Below, one piece after another: positions 1 to 8,050 of a DNA stretch of 33,956 nt. Position numbers and translations under genes: made by a program. The stretch is from NCBI RefSeq assembly GCF_014283215.1, contig NZ_JACOMF010000045.1, positions 1 to 33,956 on the forward strand. Reading direction: 5' to 3'. The notes beneath the pieces are model-generated. The model had not been told where the DNA came from and did not search any database. It worked only from the letters and a program-made list of their open reading frames with translations. The stretch's first letter is position 1. Each line of letters begins with the position of its first letter. This stretch comes from Siccirubricoccus deserti (GTDB taxonomy: Bacteria; Pseudomonadota; Alphaproteobacteria; Acetobacterales; Acetobacteraceae).

Positions 1-1225
1 TGACGTTCGCAGCGTCGCCCTCCGTGCCGCGCAGGAAGTTGCGACCGAGATGACCGTCGCTCTTCATGTGGCCGATGACAGGCTCGATGGCGTTGCGGCG
101 CCGCCGCTCGCGGCGGATGGTCGGGGTGATGCCGCGCTTCTGGCCCGAGACGAACATACGGGCCTTGTCGGCATCGTGGCCGCGGTAGCCGCGATCGACA
201 TAGGCGCGCTCGATCTCGACCCCGGTGAGGCGCTCGGTCTGGGCGATCTGCTCGGCCAGGGTGTGGCCGTCATAGGGGTTGCCCGGCAGGGCGCGGGCGC
301 CGAGGACGAACTGACCGCCGGGTGCTGCGGCGTTGGTGGTGGCGATCGAGACCTTGCACCCGAACTCATACCGGGTCTGAGCCTTGCCCTTGCCGATGCA
401 CTCCACCTCGGGGGCGTGCAGCGAGTAAAGCTTGTCGCGGCCGCGATCTTCGCGCCGCTGCCGCAGCAGCCGGGCGATGAGCCCGAGTGGCCCGGCGACG
501 GCAGCCTGGATGGCCGCATTGTGCGCGATCTTGCGGCCGATGTCGCGGACCAGGCGCCCCAACCAGGTGCGGAGGTGTCGGACCTGCCGCTCGGCCTGAC
601 GGCGGCGGCCAGCGTGGATCAGCTTGGCGGCCTCGCGCCTCGCCCGCTTCGCCACCCGCAGATAGGACTGGCGCAGCCGGACCCCATGCCGCCGGGCCAG
701 GCGCACCAGGGTCTCGATACCGCGGTGGAGCAGCTTGCTGTCGGTGGGGTGCGTCACTGCCTTGGGCTGGACCGTGGTGTCTATGGTGACGCGGCGGAGG
801 TGCTTCTCTTCCACCGCGCCGCCTCGCTGTGCCGCGGCCAGGCTCTCGGCGAGCAGCACCTCGAGCCGCTCAGGCCCGATGCGCTGGCGCCAGCGGGTCA
901 TGGAGGAGCGGTCCAGCGGCAGGGCATGCTGGAAGAAGGTCTCGCCGCAGAACAGCTGGACATAGGGGCTGTCGAGCCAGCGGGCGCAGACGAGTTCGTC
1001 GGACAACCTGTCCATGTGCTTGAGCAGGTGCAGGCCGACCATGAGGCGCATCGGCAGCCCCGGGCGCCCGCCGTCCACGTAAAGCGCGCCGAACTCCACC
1101 TCGAACCGGCGCCAGTCGATCAGCCCCGCCAGGCACACCAGCGCGTGCTGCGGGTCCACCAGGTTCTCCAGCCGGGCGCGGAAGAGATCCTCCTGCGGCT
1201 CGACGGCGGGTTGCTTGGGGCGCAT
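1..1225 (-). CDS. IS5-family DDE transposase, 3' end beyond the window
   Basis: This transposase cuts and rejoins the ends of its own IS. The reading frame is open from an ATG at 1225 (MRPKQPAVEPQEDLFRARL) to the window edge, about 408 codons, close to the usual 440-460 of the family. The N-terminal third matches the DUF772-type region, with KHMDRLSDELVCARWLDSPY. The DDE_1 core shows a first Asp in VTIDTTVQPKAV, a second Asp in RAYVDRGYRGHD, and a Glu within RRNAIEPVIGHMK, the family signature Y/R-x-E-x6-K. No frameshift is seen, so it may be active. The stop codon lies outside the window. A long open frame on the opposite strand over the same bases is a codon-bias shadow. Confidence 0.88.
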   Translation of the reverse strand, partial: MRPKQPAVEPQEDLFRARLENLVDPQHALVCLAGLIDWRRFEVEFGALYVDGGRPGLPMRLMVGLHLLKHMDRLSDELVCARWLDSPYVQLFCGETFFQHALPLDRSSMTRWRQRIGPERLEVLLAESLAAAQRGGAVEEKHLRRVTIDTTVQPKAVTHPTDSKLLHRGIETLVRLARRHGVRLRQSYLRVAKRARREAAKLIHAGRRRQAERQVRHLRTWLGRLVRDIGRKIAHNAAIQAAVAGPLGLIARLLRQRREDRGRDKLYSLHAPEVECIGKGKAQTRYEFGCKVSIATTNAAAPGGQFVLGARALPGNPYDGHTLAEQIAQTERLTGVEIERAYVDRGYRGHDADKARMFVSGQKRGITPTIRRERRRRNAIEPVIGHMKSDGHLGRNFLRGTEGDAANV

Positions 1226-1404
1226 CGGCCGGCTCCCTGCCAGGGTTTCCGCCGAGCGAATCACACGCTGCATTGCGCCGCAACTGGCAGGACGATTTGC
1301 AAGGTTTTGGCCGCATTCGCTGCCAAGCCTGCAAACTCTGGTATTTCCCAATTGCCAGAAATCCGCAGCAAACTACGCCTTTCAGCCCATTTCACAGCTG
1401 ACTA
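1212..1404. repeat. 193-bp perfect direct repeat, copy 1 (IS leader)
   Basis: By direct reading this segment is identical to 1506-1698, at an offset of 294 bp. It covers the transposase start codon, the first few bases of its coding sequence and the whole upstream leader to the presumed IS end. Confidence 0.93.
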
Positions 1405-1505
1405 CCACTACTTCGGCAGATTTCTGTTGGCCTGAGATCCCGGCTGGTAAGCTGATGGACGTTCCGATTGAGGTGCGGCCCGGTGAGGTGGCGCATGATC
1501 GAAGC

Positions 1506-1698
1506 TGCTTGGGGCGCATCGGCCGGCTCCCTGCCAGGGTTTCCGCCGAGCGAATCACACGCTGCATTGCGCCGCAACTGGCAGGACGATTTGCAAGGTT
1601 TTGGCCGCATTCGCTGCCAAGCCTGCAAACTCTGGTATTTCCCAATTGCCAGAAATCCGCAGCAAACTACGCCTTTCAGCCCATTTCACAGCTGACTA
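1506..1698. repeat. 193-bp perfect direct repeat, copy 2 (orphan IS end)
   Basis: This is a second copy of the IS leader. It keeps the start codon and about four codons of transposase (ATGCGCCCCAAGCA) and then breaks into an unrelated 101-bp spacer (1405-1505). It is best read as the stump of an older IS copy with an intact copy beside it, or as the product of a deletion between two copies. It also marks where the neighbouring gene at 1699-1983 was cut. Confidence 0.9.
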
Positions 1699-1983
1699 GC
1701 TCAAGTGACACGAGCAGTCGACCGGCAGCAGCATCGGCTGATCCGGCTGCGCGCAGGCCATTGAGCAAATTTTCATTTGCCACTCGCCCAAACGAAGTAT
1801 TATTATTTACGACTTCCTGTGCAAGGACAACATATCCACGGTCTGCAAAATCCTGCGAACTATAATAGACAGAAATATTTTGTTGCGCTGTACTGAGTTG
1901 AGTTGTCCCTGATTTAGGGCCGTCTGCGCAGTGTCCAGATGTGATTGTAGGGTTTGTATTTGGCTGGTGGAGTAAGTGGTCAT
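1699..1983 (-). pseudogene. Frameshifted gene truncated by the IS; unknown product
   Basis: The gene begins with ATG at 1983 (MTTYSTSQIQTLQSHL). Its start codon overlaps the TGA of the upstream gene as ATGA, so the two were translated together. After about 25 codons the sensible reading moves to another frame near 1905-1925, continuing STAQQNISVYYSSQDF and then DRGYVVLAQEVVNNNTSFGR, and runs into the IS end at 1698. The surviving piece of about 95 residues is polar and helical, and it ends in an Ala/Gly-rich stretch. I do not recognise the family. The N-terminal style, without a signal peptide, and the exported partner would suit an effector-like protein, but that is inference. The AT-rich codons differ from the flanking genes. 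Confidence 0.6.
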
Positions 1984-2798
1984 TGCAATGGGCTCCAGAT
2001 CTTTTCCAACTGGTGCCGTCCAGGCAACGGCCAGACTTGTCCTGGTGTCCCCGATGGGCCGAGCGCGCACCGCATGAACCCGGCGAGCCCTGCGTCGAGG
2101 GCCGGGTAGTCGGCGATGATCGGCTTATCGAAGTCCATCTCGACGCGGAGCGGGCCACCGATCCAGCGTTGCGCTGTACAGCCTGGATACCGGACGCTGC
2201 CGTCGATGCTGCAATGGAAAAGGTTCTCCGGTCCTTCGGGAGAGACATGGATCTCCCCCCAGCGCGATCCCCCCGCCGCCCGCGCGCGAAGAATGGTAAA
2301 GCCGAAGGCGTTGCGCTCGCCGTTTCGGTTCTCGTGGCCGTAGGCCTTGATAAACTCGTCCAGCAGCGCCTGCCCGTGCAGGAATTGCGGGTGGCCGAAG
2401 ACCGTGATGCGCACGCCTGCGGAGAGCGGGATTTGGAAGGTCCTGGCCTGCTCGGCCGTGAGCGGCGCGAGGTTCGGCGCCCAGGCCTGCAACCTGACCG
2501 CGTCCTGTGGCCCGAACTCGGGCCGAGGCAGGCCGCCGCCCAGATAGGAGTTTGGAATGTGGAAGGTTTGCCCAACGAACTTGAACGTCGTGATCTGGCC
2601 CACCGGTTGCGCGATGCCCTGATCCCGGAAGAAGTCGCGCCAGCAATCCGCCGTGTCCTCCCTTCCGGCGCCGGAGGCGCTCGAGCCTGGCACCGATAGC
2701 GCCGTGGCGACGAGTAGCCATGCTCTAACGGCGTAACGTCGGGCCGCGCCTGCACATGCCTCCCCGAACCGATTACCGAGGCGTACGCAGCAGATCAC
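1980..2798 (-). CDS. Putative exported protein, unknown function
   Basis: The product carries an N-terminal hydrophobic run (RAWLLVATALSVPGSSASG) resembling a signal peptide, followed by about 230 residues with good coding character, including DCWRDFFRDQG, FVGQTFHIPNSYLGGG and GHENRNGERNAFGF. The start is uncertain. The frame is open to 3023, but the upstream part has poor composition, so an in-frame GTG at 2798 is proposed; no strong ribosome site precedes it. The stop overlaps the next start (1983) as ATGA. An exported protein coupled to a cytosolic partner recalls effector-immunity pairs of type VI secretion, but no diagnostic motif is seen. Its family is not recognised. Confidence 0.6.
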   Translation of the reverse strand: MICCVRLGNRFGEACAGAARRYAVRAWLLVATALSVPGSSASGAGREDTADCWRDFFRDQGIAQPVGQITTFKFVGQTFHIPNSYLGGGLPRPEFGPQDAVRLQAWAPNLAPLTAEQARTFQIPLSAGVRITVFGHPQFLHGQALLDEFIKAYGHENRNGERNAFGFTILRARAAGGSRWGEIHVSPEGPENLFHCSIDGSVRYPGCTAQRWIGGPLRVEMDFDKPIIADYPALDAGLAGFMRCALGPSGTPGQVWPLPGRHQLEKIWSPLQ

Positions 2799-2880
2799 GA
2801 GAGGACGTCCCGAGCGCAGCGGCGCTTGCCCACACGCGCCGGAATCAACGCCGATCCGGGACGCCTTGGTAGATGACGGA

Positions 2881-3036
2881 TCATCCGGCGAAGGCGCCGA
2901 AGCGAGGCGGCGCCGGGACAGGCGGATGCAAAGCGAGGACGCGTGAGATGCCGCTTGGTACGAAGGCCGAAGACCTCCCGCAGGCATGCGGCGCGTCTGG
3001 TGAAGTGAGGCCCACGACGACATCGCGTCTGGCCAT
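2881..3036 (-). CDS. Small hypothetical protein with a strong ribosome site
   Basis: The ATG at 3036 is preceded by AGGAGAG at 3041-3047, one of the better Shine-Dalgarno sequences in the window, and then by an AT-rich stretch (3050-3110) that could hold the promoter. The frame encodes 51 residues beginning MARRDVVVGLTSPD and rich in Pro and Ala. No family is recognised. It may be a real leader gene for the exported-protein pair downstream, or the 5' end of a gene that decayed by frameshift, since the next gene's frame is open across this region too. Confidence 0.35.
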   Translation of the reverse strand: MARRDVVVGLTSPDAPHACGRSSAFVPSGISRVLALHPPVPAPPRFGAFAG

Positions 3037-3169
3037 TGCGCTCTCCTAGACTAAGGGAAATGTTAACGCTTCCATACGACATCGAAAAGGAATTATTTTT
3101 GAAAGGCGGCCGAGAGCAGCCGCACTGCGAAGCCATTATCGTTGCAATTTGTGCCTCTAGTGCACTGAC

Positions 3170-3303
3170 TCATTCAGAAGGTGCAGGAAGTCTGGCGAGC
3201 TTGCTGAGGATGGTATCTGCAGGCTTGGTCCAGACGAATGGCCTGCAGGCGGTTGGCCTGCCAGATGCGCTGCACCGCCCTCAGGCTGATGCCGACTGCA
3301 GGG
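3170..3303 (-). pseudogene. IS630-family transposase remnant, internally deleted
   Basis: Two pieces of an IS630 transposase lie next to each other in different frames. The upstream piece reads VGISLRAVQRIWQANRLQ, the helix-turn-helix of the family. The downstream piece reads PFVWTKPADTILSKLARL followed by a few residues and a TGA at 3170-3172, the hallmark C-terminal tail. All of the DDE catalytic domain between them is missing, so it cannot be active. It directly abuts the truncated metallophosphoesterase gene on the other strand, which suggests the IS or its deletion removed that gene's 5' half. Confidence 0.75.
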
Positions 3304-3622
3304 ACACAAGCACCTGATCACCGGCAAAAACGATTCGCCCGCGACGACCGACCTCGCCGGGTGGTCGAGCGTCCAGCCCTACTCCGAGACCGAACAGGAC
3401 GGGGTCGGCATCGTGCTGTGCCACTACCCCTTTCGTACCTGGCGCAACATGAGCCGGGGCTGGCTGAACCTGCATGGCCACAGCCATGGCCGTCTCGCGC
3501 CCCTCACTCGTCAGACAGACGTCGGCGTCGATGCCTGGGACTTCCGTCCGGTGACGCTGACACAGATCACCGCCGCAAGGCGGACCCGCGCCAGGGCGGA
3601 GCCATCCAAGCAATCGCGGTAA
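3302..3622 (+). pseudogene. Metallophosphoesterase, 3' fragment
   Basis: This is the C-terminal half of a calcineurin-like phosphoesterase. The frame runs from the IS630 junction to TAA at 3620-3622 and reads GWSSVQPYSETEQDGVGIVL, then CHYPFRTWRNMSRGWLNLHG, HSHGRLAPL and DVGVDAWDFRPVTL. HYPFRTW, NLHGHSHG and VGVDxWDFRPV are typical of the family, in which the His residues bind the metal pair. The N-terminal metal motifs are gone, and the usual GNHD appears degraded to GKND. No start codon or ribosome site remains. It converges on topB with a 20-bp gap. Confidence 0.8.
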
Positions 3623-3642
3623 GCCGATCCTATCCGGCCTCG

Positions 3643-6024
3643 TCACAGCCATCCGCGTTCACGGAAGCCGTTGAGATTGACGCCGGCCGGCGCGTACCAG
3701 CCGCCGGCGCGATAGCGGGCGCCGAGTTGGAGCGCAGCCTCCTTGTTGCCAAAGGGGATGCGCAGCGGTGTATCGCCGCTGGGGGTATCTGCGGATCGGT
3801 GCTCCGCCGCGGCTTGGCCGGATTGCTTCGCACGCGACATTCCGATGCTGCCTTTCCGTTCCTGGACAGCCACTTCGCGGCTCAGTTTGCCGCGTCTTTC
3901 GCTCTGCTCCGAATTGGCCCCAGCGGACGGCGCGTTGGTATCGCCCTGGTCCGGCGGGCGCCGCTTCGCCACCCTTCGCCGCACAGGGGGTGGTTGCCCG
4001 GTCCCGGGATCAACGGGCGCCTGCGCTCCGGCCTTCTTGGGCGCGTGCTGGTCAAGGAATGCACGGCAGGCGGCGCCCGAAGTCGTGTAGCCGCGCGGCG
4101 GTTTGAGCCCCTTCTGCCGGGCAAGACTATCAACGAAGCGCTTCATCGCCGGCGTGGGCGGCCGGTCCGCGCCTGCCTCCCGGGCGACACCGCCCAGCAG
4201 CGCGCCGTCTACGGAGCCGGTGCCCTCCTGCAGCCGGCCAATAATCCTGCTGGCCTGGGCGCAAACGGCATCGATCGCTCCGACCATCTCCTGCTGCCCG
4301 ATCAGCACCTCATCCAGCAGGCGCTCCATCTGCGCTGTCACGCCAGGGTCGACCAGGGCCGGATCGGCTCGCTCAAGGACGGCAAAGAGGGCCAAGCCGC
4401 GTTCGGTCGGCACGATGTGCTTCCCGTCGGCGATGAGGAAATCCTGCGCCTTGAGGCCGCGGATGATCTCGGCTCGGGTCGCCGGCGTGCCGATGCCCTT
4501 GGCCTCCTTCAGCCGCTCCTGCAGCGCCTCATCGGCGACGAAGCGCCAGGCATTCTGCATCGCTTCGATCAGCGTGCCCTCGTTGTAGCGCGGCGGCGGC
4601 CGGGTTTCCCTGTCCTCAACTGTGGCGCCGCGCAGCGTGGCCGTCTCGCCATGTCGGAGGGCGGGCAGCAGCTGCGCGTCCTCGCCTTTCTCCTCGGCTG
4701 GCTGCCACTCGGGGAAGGCGGCACGCCAGCCGAGCTCGATCGGCTGCCGCCCCGCGGCCCGGAACAGGTGGCCGCGCATATCCAGCGTGACGGTGGTCTG
4801 CCGGTAGCGGAAGTCCGGCATCATGGCGGCCAGGTAGGAGCGGGCGATGACATCGAACAGCCGCCGCTCATCACCCGACAGCCGCGGCCAGACTTCCCGC
4901 AGCGTGTCCACCGTGTTGACGTTGGGGATGACAGCATGGTGGCTCGCCCCGGCCAGACCTTTGTCGTGGAAGGTGCCGCTCGCGCCCCGGCGGATGACCG
5001 GCGGCTCGGGCACCGGGATCTCGCTGAAGGCGCGCCCAACCCGCAGCCCGGCGATGATCCGCGGCACGTCCGGGATCAGGCTCTCCGGCAGGTAGCGGGT
5101 TTCGGCGCGGGGGTAGGTGATGACCTTCTTGCCCTGGCCGTCATAGAGCTCCTGCGCCACCTCCAGGGTCCGCGCCGCCGACCAGCCGAAGCGTGAGCCG
5201 CACAGCTTCTGCAGCGAGGGCAGGTCATGCAGCCGCGGCGGGGATTGCCGCTTGTCCTCGAGCCGCACCGCGAGCGACCCGGCAAAGCCCTCGGCGGCCG
5301 CGGCGATCGCCTCGGCATCTTCGCGCTTCAGGATCCGCTCCTTCGGCGCGTGCCGCATCCGCAGCTGCCCGGCTTCGACCTGGGCGGTGGCGACCACCTC
5401 GAAATAGGCCTGCGGGACGAAGTTCCGGATCTCCAGCTCGCGCTTGCAGACGATGGCCAGGGTCGGGGTCTTGACCCGGCCGACGCCGATGACGGTCCGC
5501 GCTCCACGGGCCAGGGTCACGGTGGCCGTGCGGGTCAGGGACAGGTTGTAGATCTGATCGGCCTGCCGCCGGGCGACAGCGGCGGCGTAGAGGCGGGCAT
5601 ACTCGGCGTTGGGCCTGGCGCGGGCAAAGGCGTCACGGATGGTCTGCGGGTCCTGGGCGGTGAAGATCACCCGCATGACCGTGCCGCGGTAGCCGTAGTG
5701 CTCGAGGATCTCCTGGCCGATCAGCTGGCCTTCGCGGTCGCAATCAGTGGCGAGCCACACCCGCTTCGCGCCCCGCAGAGCGTCGCGGATTGCCTTGAGC
5801 TTCGGCGCCTTGTTGCCGCCGGTGGCTGGCTTGGTGCCGTAGAGCCCCTCCGGCCGCAGCAGCACCGGCGTCCAGCGCTTCCAGTCCGGTGAGACCTCCT
5901 CCGGCTCCATGAGGTCGAATAGGTGGCCCTCTGCGGGAAGAATAGCGCCGTAGCGGCCGCCCACCGCCGTTCGGACGTCCTTCGCCTGGCTGGTCTTCTC
6001 GGTAATGACGATCTGGTCGGTCAT
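3643..6024 (-). CDS. topB: DNA topoisomerase III with C-terminal DUF5710-like tail
   Basis: This type IA topoisomerase relaxes and decatenates DNA by nicking one strand through a tyrosine. The 793-residue protein has the Toprim glutamate in VITEK (about residue 9) and the DCDRE metal motif (94-98). ITYPRAETRYL carries the catalytic tyrosine near 304, and the topo I C-terminal core contains KGIGTPATRAEII. After a charged linker the last 40 residues (IPFGNKEAALQLGARY, GGWYAP) match the DUF5710 type, a module seen in proteins of mobile elements. The start at 6024 is chosen because GGAG lies 7 bp upstream and a LexA-type box sits at 6040-6054; upstream in-frame ATGs would place the box inside the gene. 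TopB of this kind is common on conjugative elements and plasmids. Confidence 0.92.
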   Translation of the reverse strand: MTDQIVITEKTSQAKDVRTAVGGRYGAILPAEGHLFDLMEPEEVSPDWKRWTPVLLRPEGLYGTKPATGGNKAPKLKAIRDALRGAKRVWLATDCDREGQLIGQEILEHYGYRGTVMRVIFTAQDPQTIRDAFARARPNAEYARLYAAAVARRQADQIYNLSLTRTATVTLARGARTVIGVGRVKTPTLAIVCKRELEIRNFVPQAYFEVVATAQVEAGQLRMRHAPKERILKREDAEAIAAAAEGFAGSLAVRLEDKRQSPPRLHDLPSLQKLCGSRFGWSAARTLEVAQELYDGQGKKVITYPRAETRYLPESLIPDVPRIIAGLRVGRAFSEIPVPEPPVIRRGASGTFHDKGLAGASHHAVIPNVNTVDTLREVWPRLSGDERRLFDVIARSYLAAMMPDFRYRQTTVTLDMRGHLFRAAGRQPIELGWRAAFPEWQPAEEKGEDAQLLPALRHGETATLRGATVEDRETRPPPRYNEGTLIEAMQNAWRFVADEALQERLKEAKGIGTPATRAEIIRGLKAQDFLIADGKHIVPTERGLALFAVLERADPALVDPGVTAQMERLLDEVLIGQQEMVGAIDAVCAQASRIIGRLQEGTGSVDGALLGGVAREAGADRPPTPAMKRFVDSLARQKGLKPPRGYTTSGAACRAFLDQHAPKKAGAQAPVDPGTGQPPPVRRRVAKRRPPDQGDTNAPSAGANSEQSERRGKLSREVAVQERKGSIGMSRAKQSGQAAAEHRSADTPSGDTPLRIPFGNKEAALQLGARYRAGGWYAPAGVNLNGFRERGWL

Positions 6025-6039
6025 GCGGGGGCTCCGCAT

Positions 6040-6054
6040 GTTCTCTATATGTTC
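6040..6054 (-). promoter_or_regulatory. LexA-type SOS box upstream of topB
   Basis: GTTC-TCTATAT-GTTC on the + strand is a perfect match to GTTC-N7-GTTC, the known alphaproteobacterial LexA site. It lies 16-30 bp upstream of the topB start codon, where a repressor would block transcription. The AT-rich spacer could double as a -10 element. Repression by the host LexA or by the prophage S24 repressor is inferred. Confidence 0.65.
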
Positions 6055-6588
6055 TTGGCTAGGTGCGCCATGGCTCTTTCGCGGGATCAGTCGCGGCAGA
6101 TCATGCGGGGCTACCGCCAAGTCCGACCCGAAGCGGTCCATGACCTCCTGCCCGGCAAGGTCCACTTCTGACAGTGAGGCGGTCGTCTGTCGCAGTTTCA
6201 TGGACCGGCGGCTCTGCGCCCTTGGCTGTGATCGGGGCGCGCGCTCACCAATCCCGAAGGTGGACATGGTGACGCAGGCTTCTGGCGGTTGGAGATCCGC
6301 AAAAGCCCATGCTCGGATCTGCGTCATCGAACCGGCCAATCCTGACACCTAAATTCAAAATCCTTGCCTGCGCGCCCGCTGGGGCGCCTTGGCTGCGGTA
6401 TGCAACGGCCTCCGCGAGTGCCTGAGAGGCGTCCGTCGACTCCCTGGGCGATTGCAATGGAGCGGGATCGGCTTTGCGAGGGTCGAACTGAATCGCCGGT
6501 TCGAGACGCTTCGCTTCGGGAGAACAGCCGAGGATGGACCGCCGGTGTCATCCCGCAAGCACTATGCTGCCGGCGCACGTAACCTTCG
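6055..6588. other. Intergenic stretch of about 530 bp, no gene recognised
   Basis: The topB frame stays open upstream to 6348 on the minus strand, but its residues have no recognisable domain. Other open frames are short. Between 6349 and 6588 nothing coding is apparent. No tRNA, terminator or IS end was recognised. The composition looks like decayed coding DNA from an earlier insertion. Confidence 0.4.
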
Positions 6589-8049
6589 TCAGGATTTGCT
6601 CTTCAGCGCAACTCCACCGAGCTTCAACATGCGCGAGGCGATACGGAACAGGTCGGGCATGTCCGCCCGGCCATCGGTCCGGTACGACAGCACGCCAATT
6701 CGAGACATGGCCGCCTCCAGGTCTTCCTCGGCGCCGTTGGTCAATGATTTCTGATACGGTGGCAAGAAGCCCTCGCTTGCGGCGGCCTTGGCGATGACGG
6801 CGACCGTGTCGCTGGCGATCCAGGCTTCGTGGATCTCCCGACTCTGGCAAGGAACCTTGAGTCCGGCGAGCGGTGCTAGAGCGCGCTTGATCCACGGATA
6901 TTCAAGTGCGAGCTGTTCGACGCGTGTCTTGGACGCTTCCCGCAGCCCGTGGCGGATACCCTCGGCCGTGATTGCCTGACTTGGCGGCGACGGCGTGTGG
7001 CGCGCAGCCTCAACGAAGAGTTTTAGAAAGCTTCGCGGGGTCACCACGTCCCTTCCGTCTGCCAGGTGCTTGTACGTCCAGGGATAGGTGGCACCCTTGG
7101 TCGCGCTCTTCCCCATGTAGCGGCCTGCCAATCGATCGAACACGCGCCTCTGCGCGTCGTCGCTCCAAGCGAGTTCCCATTTGCGGAGCCGCTCGGCATT
7201 GGTGTCCGGCACCGGATATCCGGTCTGCCGACAGAGCGCCTCGAAGTCCTTTTCGCCGGCTTTCTGCTCCGCCTCGGCCAAGCGCGTGAAGAGTAGGCCG
7301 TACAGGTCGCTCCGCGACCAATTGAGCTCGACCCTGCCGCTTCTCAGCTTGGGAAGCTCGACGAATCTCAGTTGTTCGTCGTTGAGCTGGTCGGGGCGAA
7401 TGAAGACCTTGGCGCGGACCCTCCGCCGAGCTCGGAGCATCCAACAGGCCTCGAACAGCGCGTCCGTCAGCTTGGTGAGTTGCGCCCAATCCCTCGATAG
7501 CGTGTCCAGCGCATCGAACAGGACGAGACAGGTCTTGTCTGAGGCTTCCAGCGCCTGATCAACGTACCGGAGCCGGGCCTCGAACTCCTCCGGATCCTTG
7601 TACCTCTCGGTGAAGGTGGCAATGTTCTCCTTGCCTTCGGGATCATTGATGGCGGCCAGCGCGCTTCGCAGGAGCACGGCCTGCCAGAACATTAGCGCCA
7701 AGTCATGCCCGCCGCTCTGCGTGCGTGCTTCCACCGTGCGCCTCGTGACGGCGGAGCTGGTGTCGAAGCCGTTGTAACCGAATGTCACCGTCACGCGATC
7801 GAGGCCGAGCCTGGGATAGACCTCCGCCGCGAGTTGACGCGTTTCGCGCTGGCCGAGGACGCCTGCCCAAAAGCTCTTTCCCGCGCCGCGGGCGCCCACG
7901 ACAATCAGGGTCGACGGCGCCAGTGCGGAGGCGTGCTGCTCCGGCGCGAAGACATCGCCAACCGTCGGCCTGTGTTCGCCATCCGCGTCGTGATCGGTGG
8001 GCAGGTCTACCAGCCGCCGACGGATGTTTGCGAAGTTGATTGCTTCCAC
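6589..8049 (-). CDS. P-loop ATPase, third gene of the candidate defence operon
   Basis: The 486-residue protein has a Walker A motif GARGAGKS (about 52-59) and a Walker B-like LVLFDALD (about 175-182). The rest is helical and charged, resembling KAP/STAND-like signalling ATPases more than DNA helicases. No transmembrane segment or nuclease motif is seen. The start is GTG at 8049, one base after the TAA of the ParA-like gene, so translation is surely coupled. The downstream side is open intergenic DNA, so this is the last gene. An ATPase that senses or remodels something together with the KGGVGR partner is the likeliest role, but the target is unknown. Confidence 0.85.
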   Translation of the reverse strand: MEAINFANIRRRLVDLPTDHDADGEHRPTVGDVFAPEQHASALAPSTLIVVGARGAGKSFWAGVLGQRETRQLAAEVYPRLGLDRVTVTFGYNGFDTSSAVTRRTVEARTQSGGHDLALMFWQAVLLRSALAAINDPEGKENIATFTERYKDPEEFEARLRYVDQALEASDKTCLVLFDALDTLSRDWAQLTKLTDALFEACWMLRARRRVRAKVFIRPDQLNDEQLRFVELPKLRSGRVELNWSRSDLYGLLFTRLAEAEQKAGEKDFEALCRQTGYPVPDTNAERLRKWELAWSDDAQRRVFDRLAGRYMGKSATKGATYPWTYKHLADGRDVVTPRSFLKLFVEAARHTPSPPSQAITAEGIRHGLREASKTRVEQLALEYPWIKRALAPLAGLKVPCQSREIHEAWIASDTVAVIAKAAASEGFLPPYQKSLTNGAEEDLEAAMSRIGVLSYRTDGRADMPDLFRIASRMLKLGGVALKSKS

Positions 8050-8050
8050 C

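Larger units (their letters stand above)
1..1404 (-). mobile_element. IS5-family insertion sequence, left part beyond the window
   Basis: This stretch holds a DDE transposase gene running off the left edge and about 179 bp of leader DNA between the start codon and the probable IS end near 1404. The right boundary is inferred because an identical 193-bp copy of the leader stops at the equivalent base (1698), after which the sequences diverge. The bases around the second boundary read CTAG, which would suit IS5-type target preference, but terminal inverted repeats cannot be confirmed with the other end missing. Confidence 0.75.

Noticed and set aside
50-1435. Long open frame on the + strand opposite the IS5 transposase
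   Set aside because: It follows from the high GC content and codon bias of the minus-strand transposase, and its residues match no family.
3238-5196. 652-codon + strand frame opposite topB
   Set aside because: The minus strand encodes an unmistakable topoisomerase III with all motifs; the + frame is a shadow.
6055-6588. tRNA gene or tRNA-derived attachment site in the gap upstream of topB
   Set aside because: No cloverleaf with acceptor stem and T-loop could be formed; the GGTTCGAG-like string near 6499 has no matching arms.
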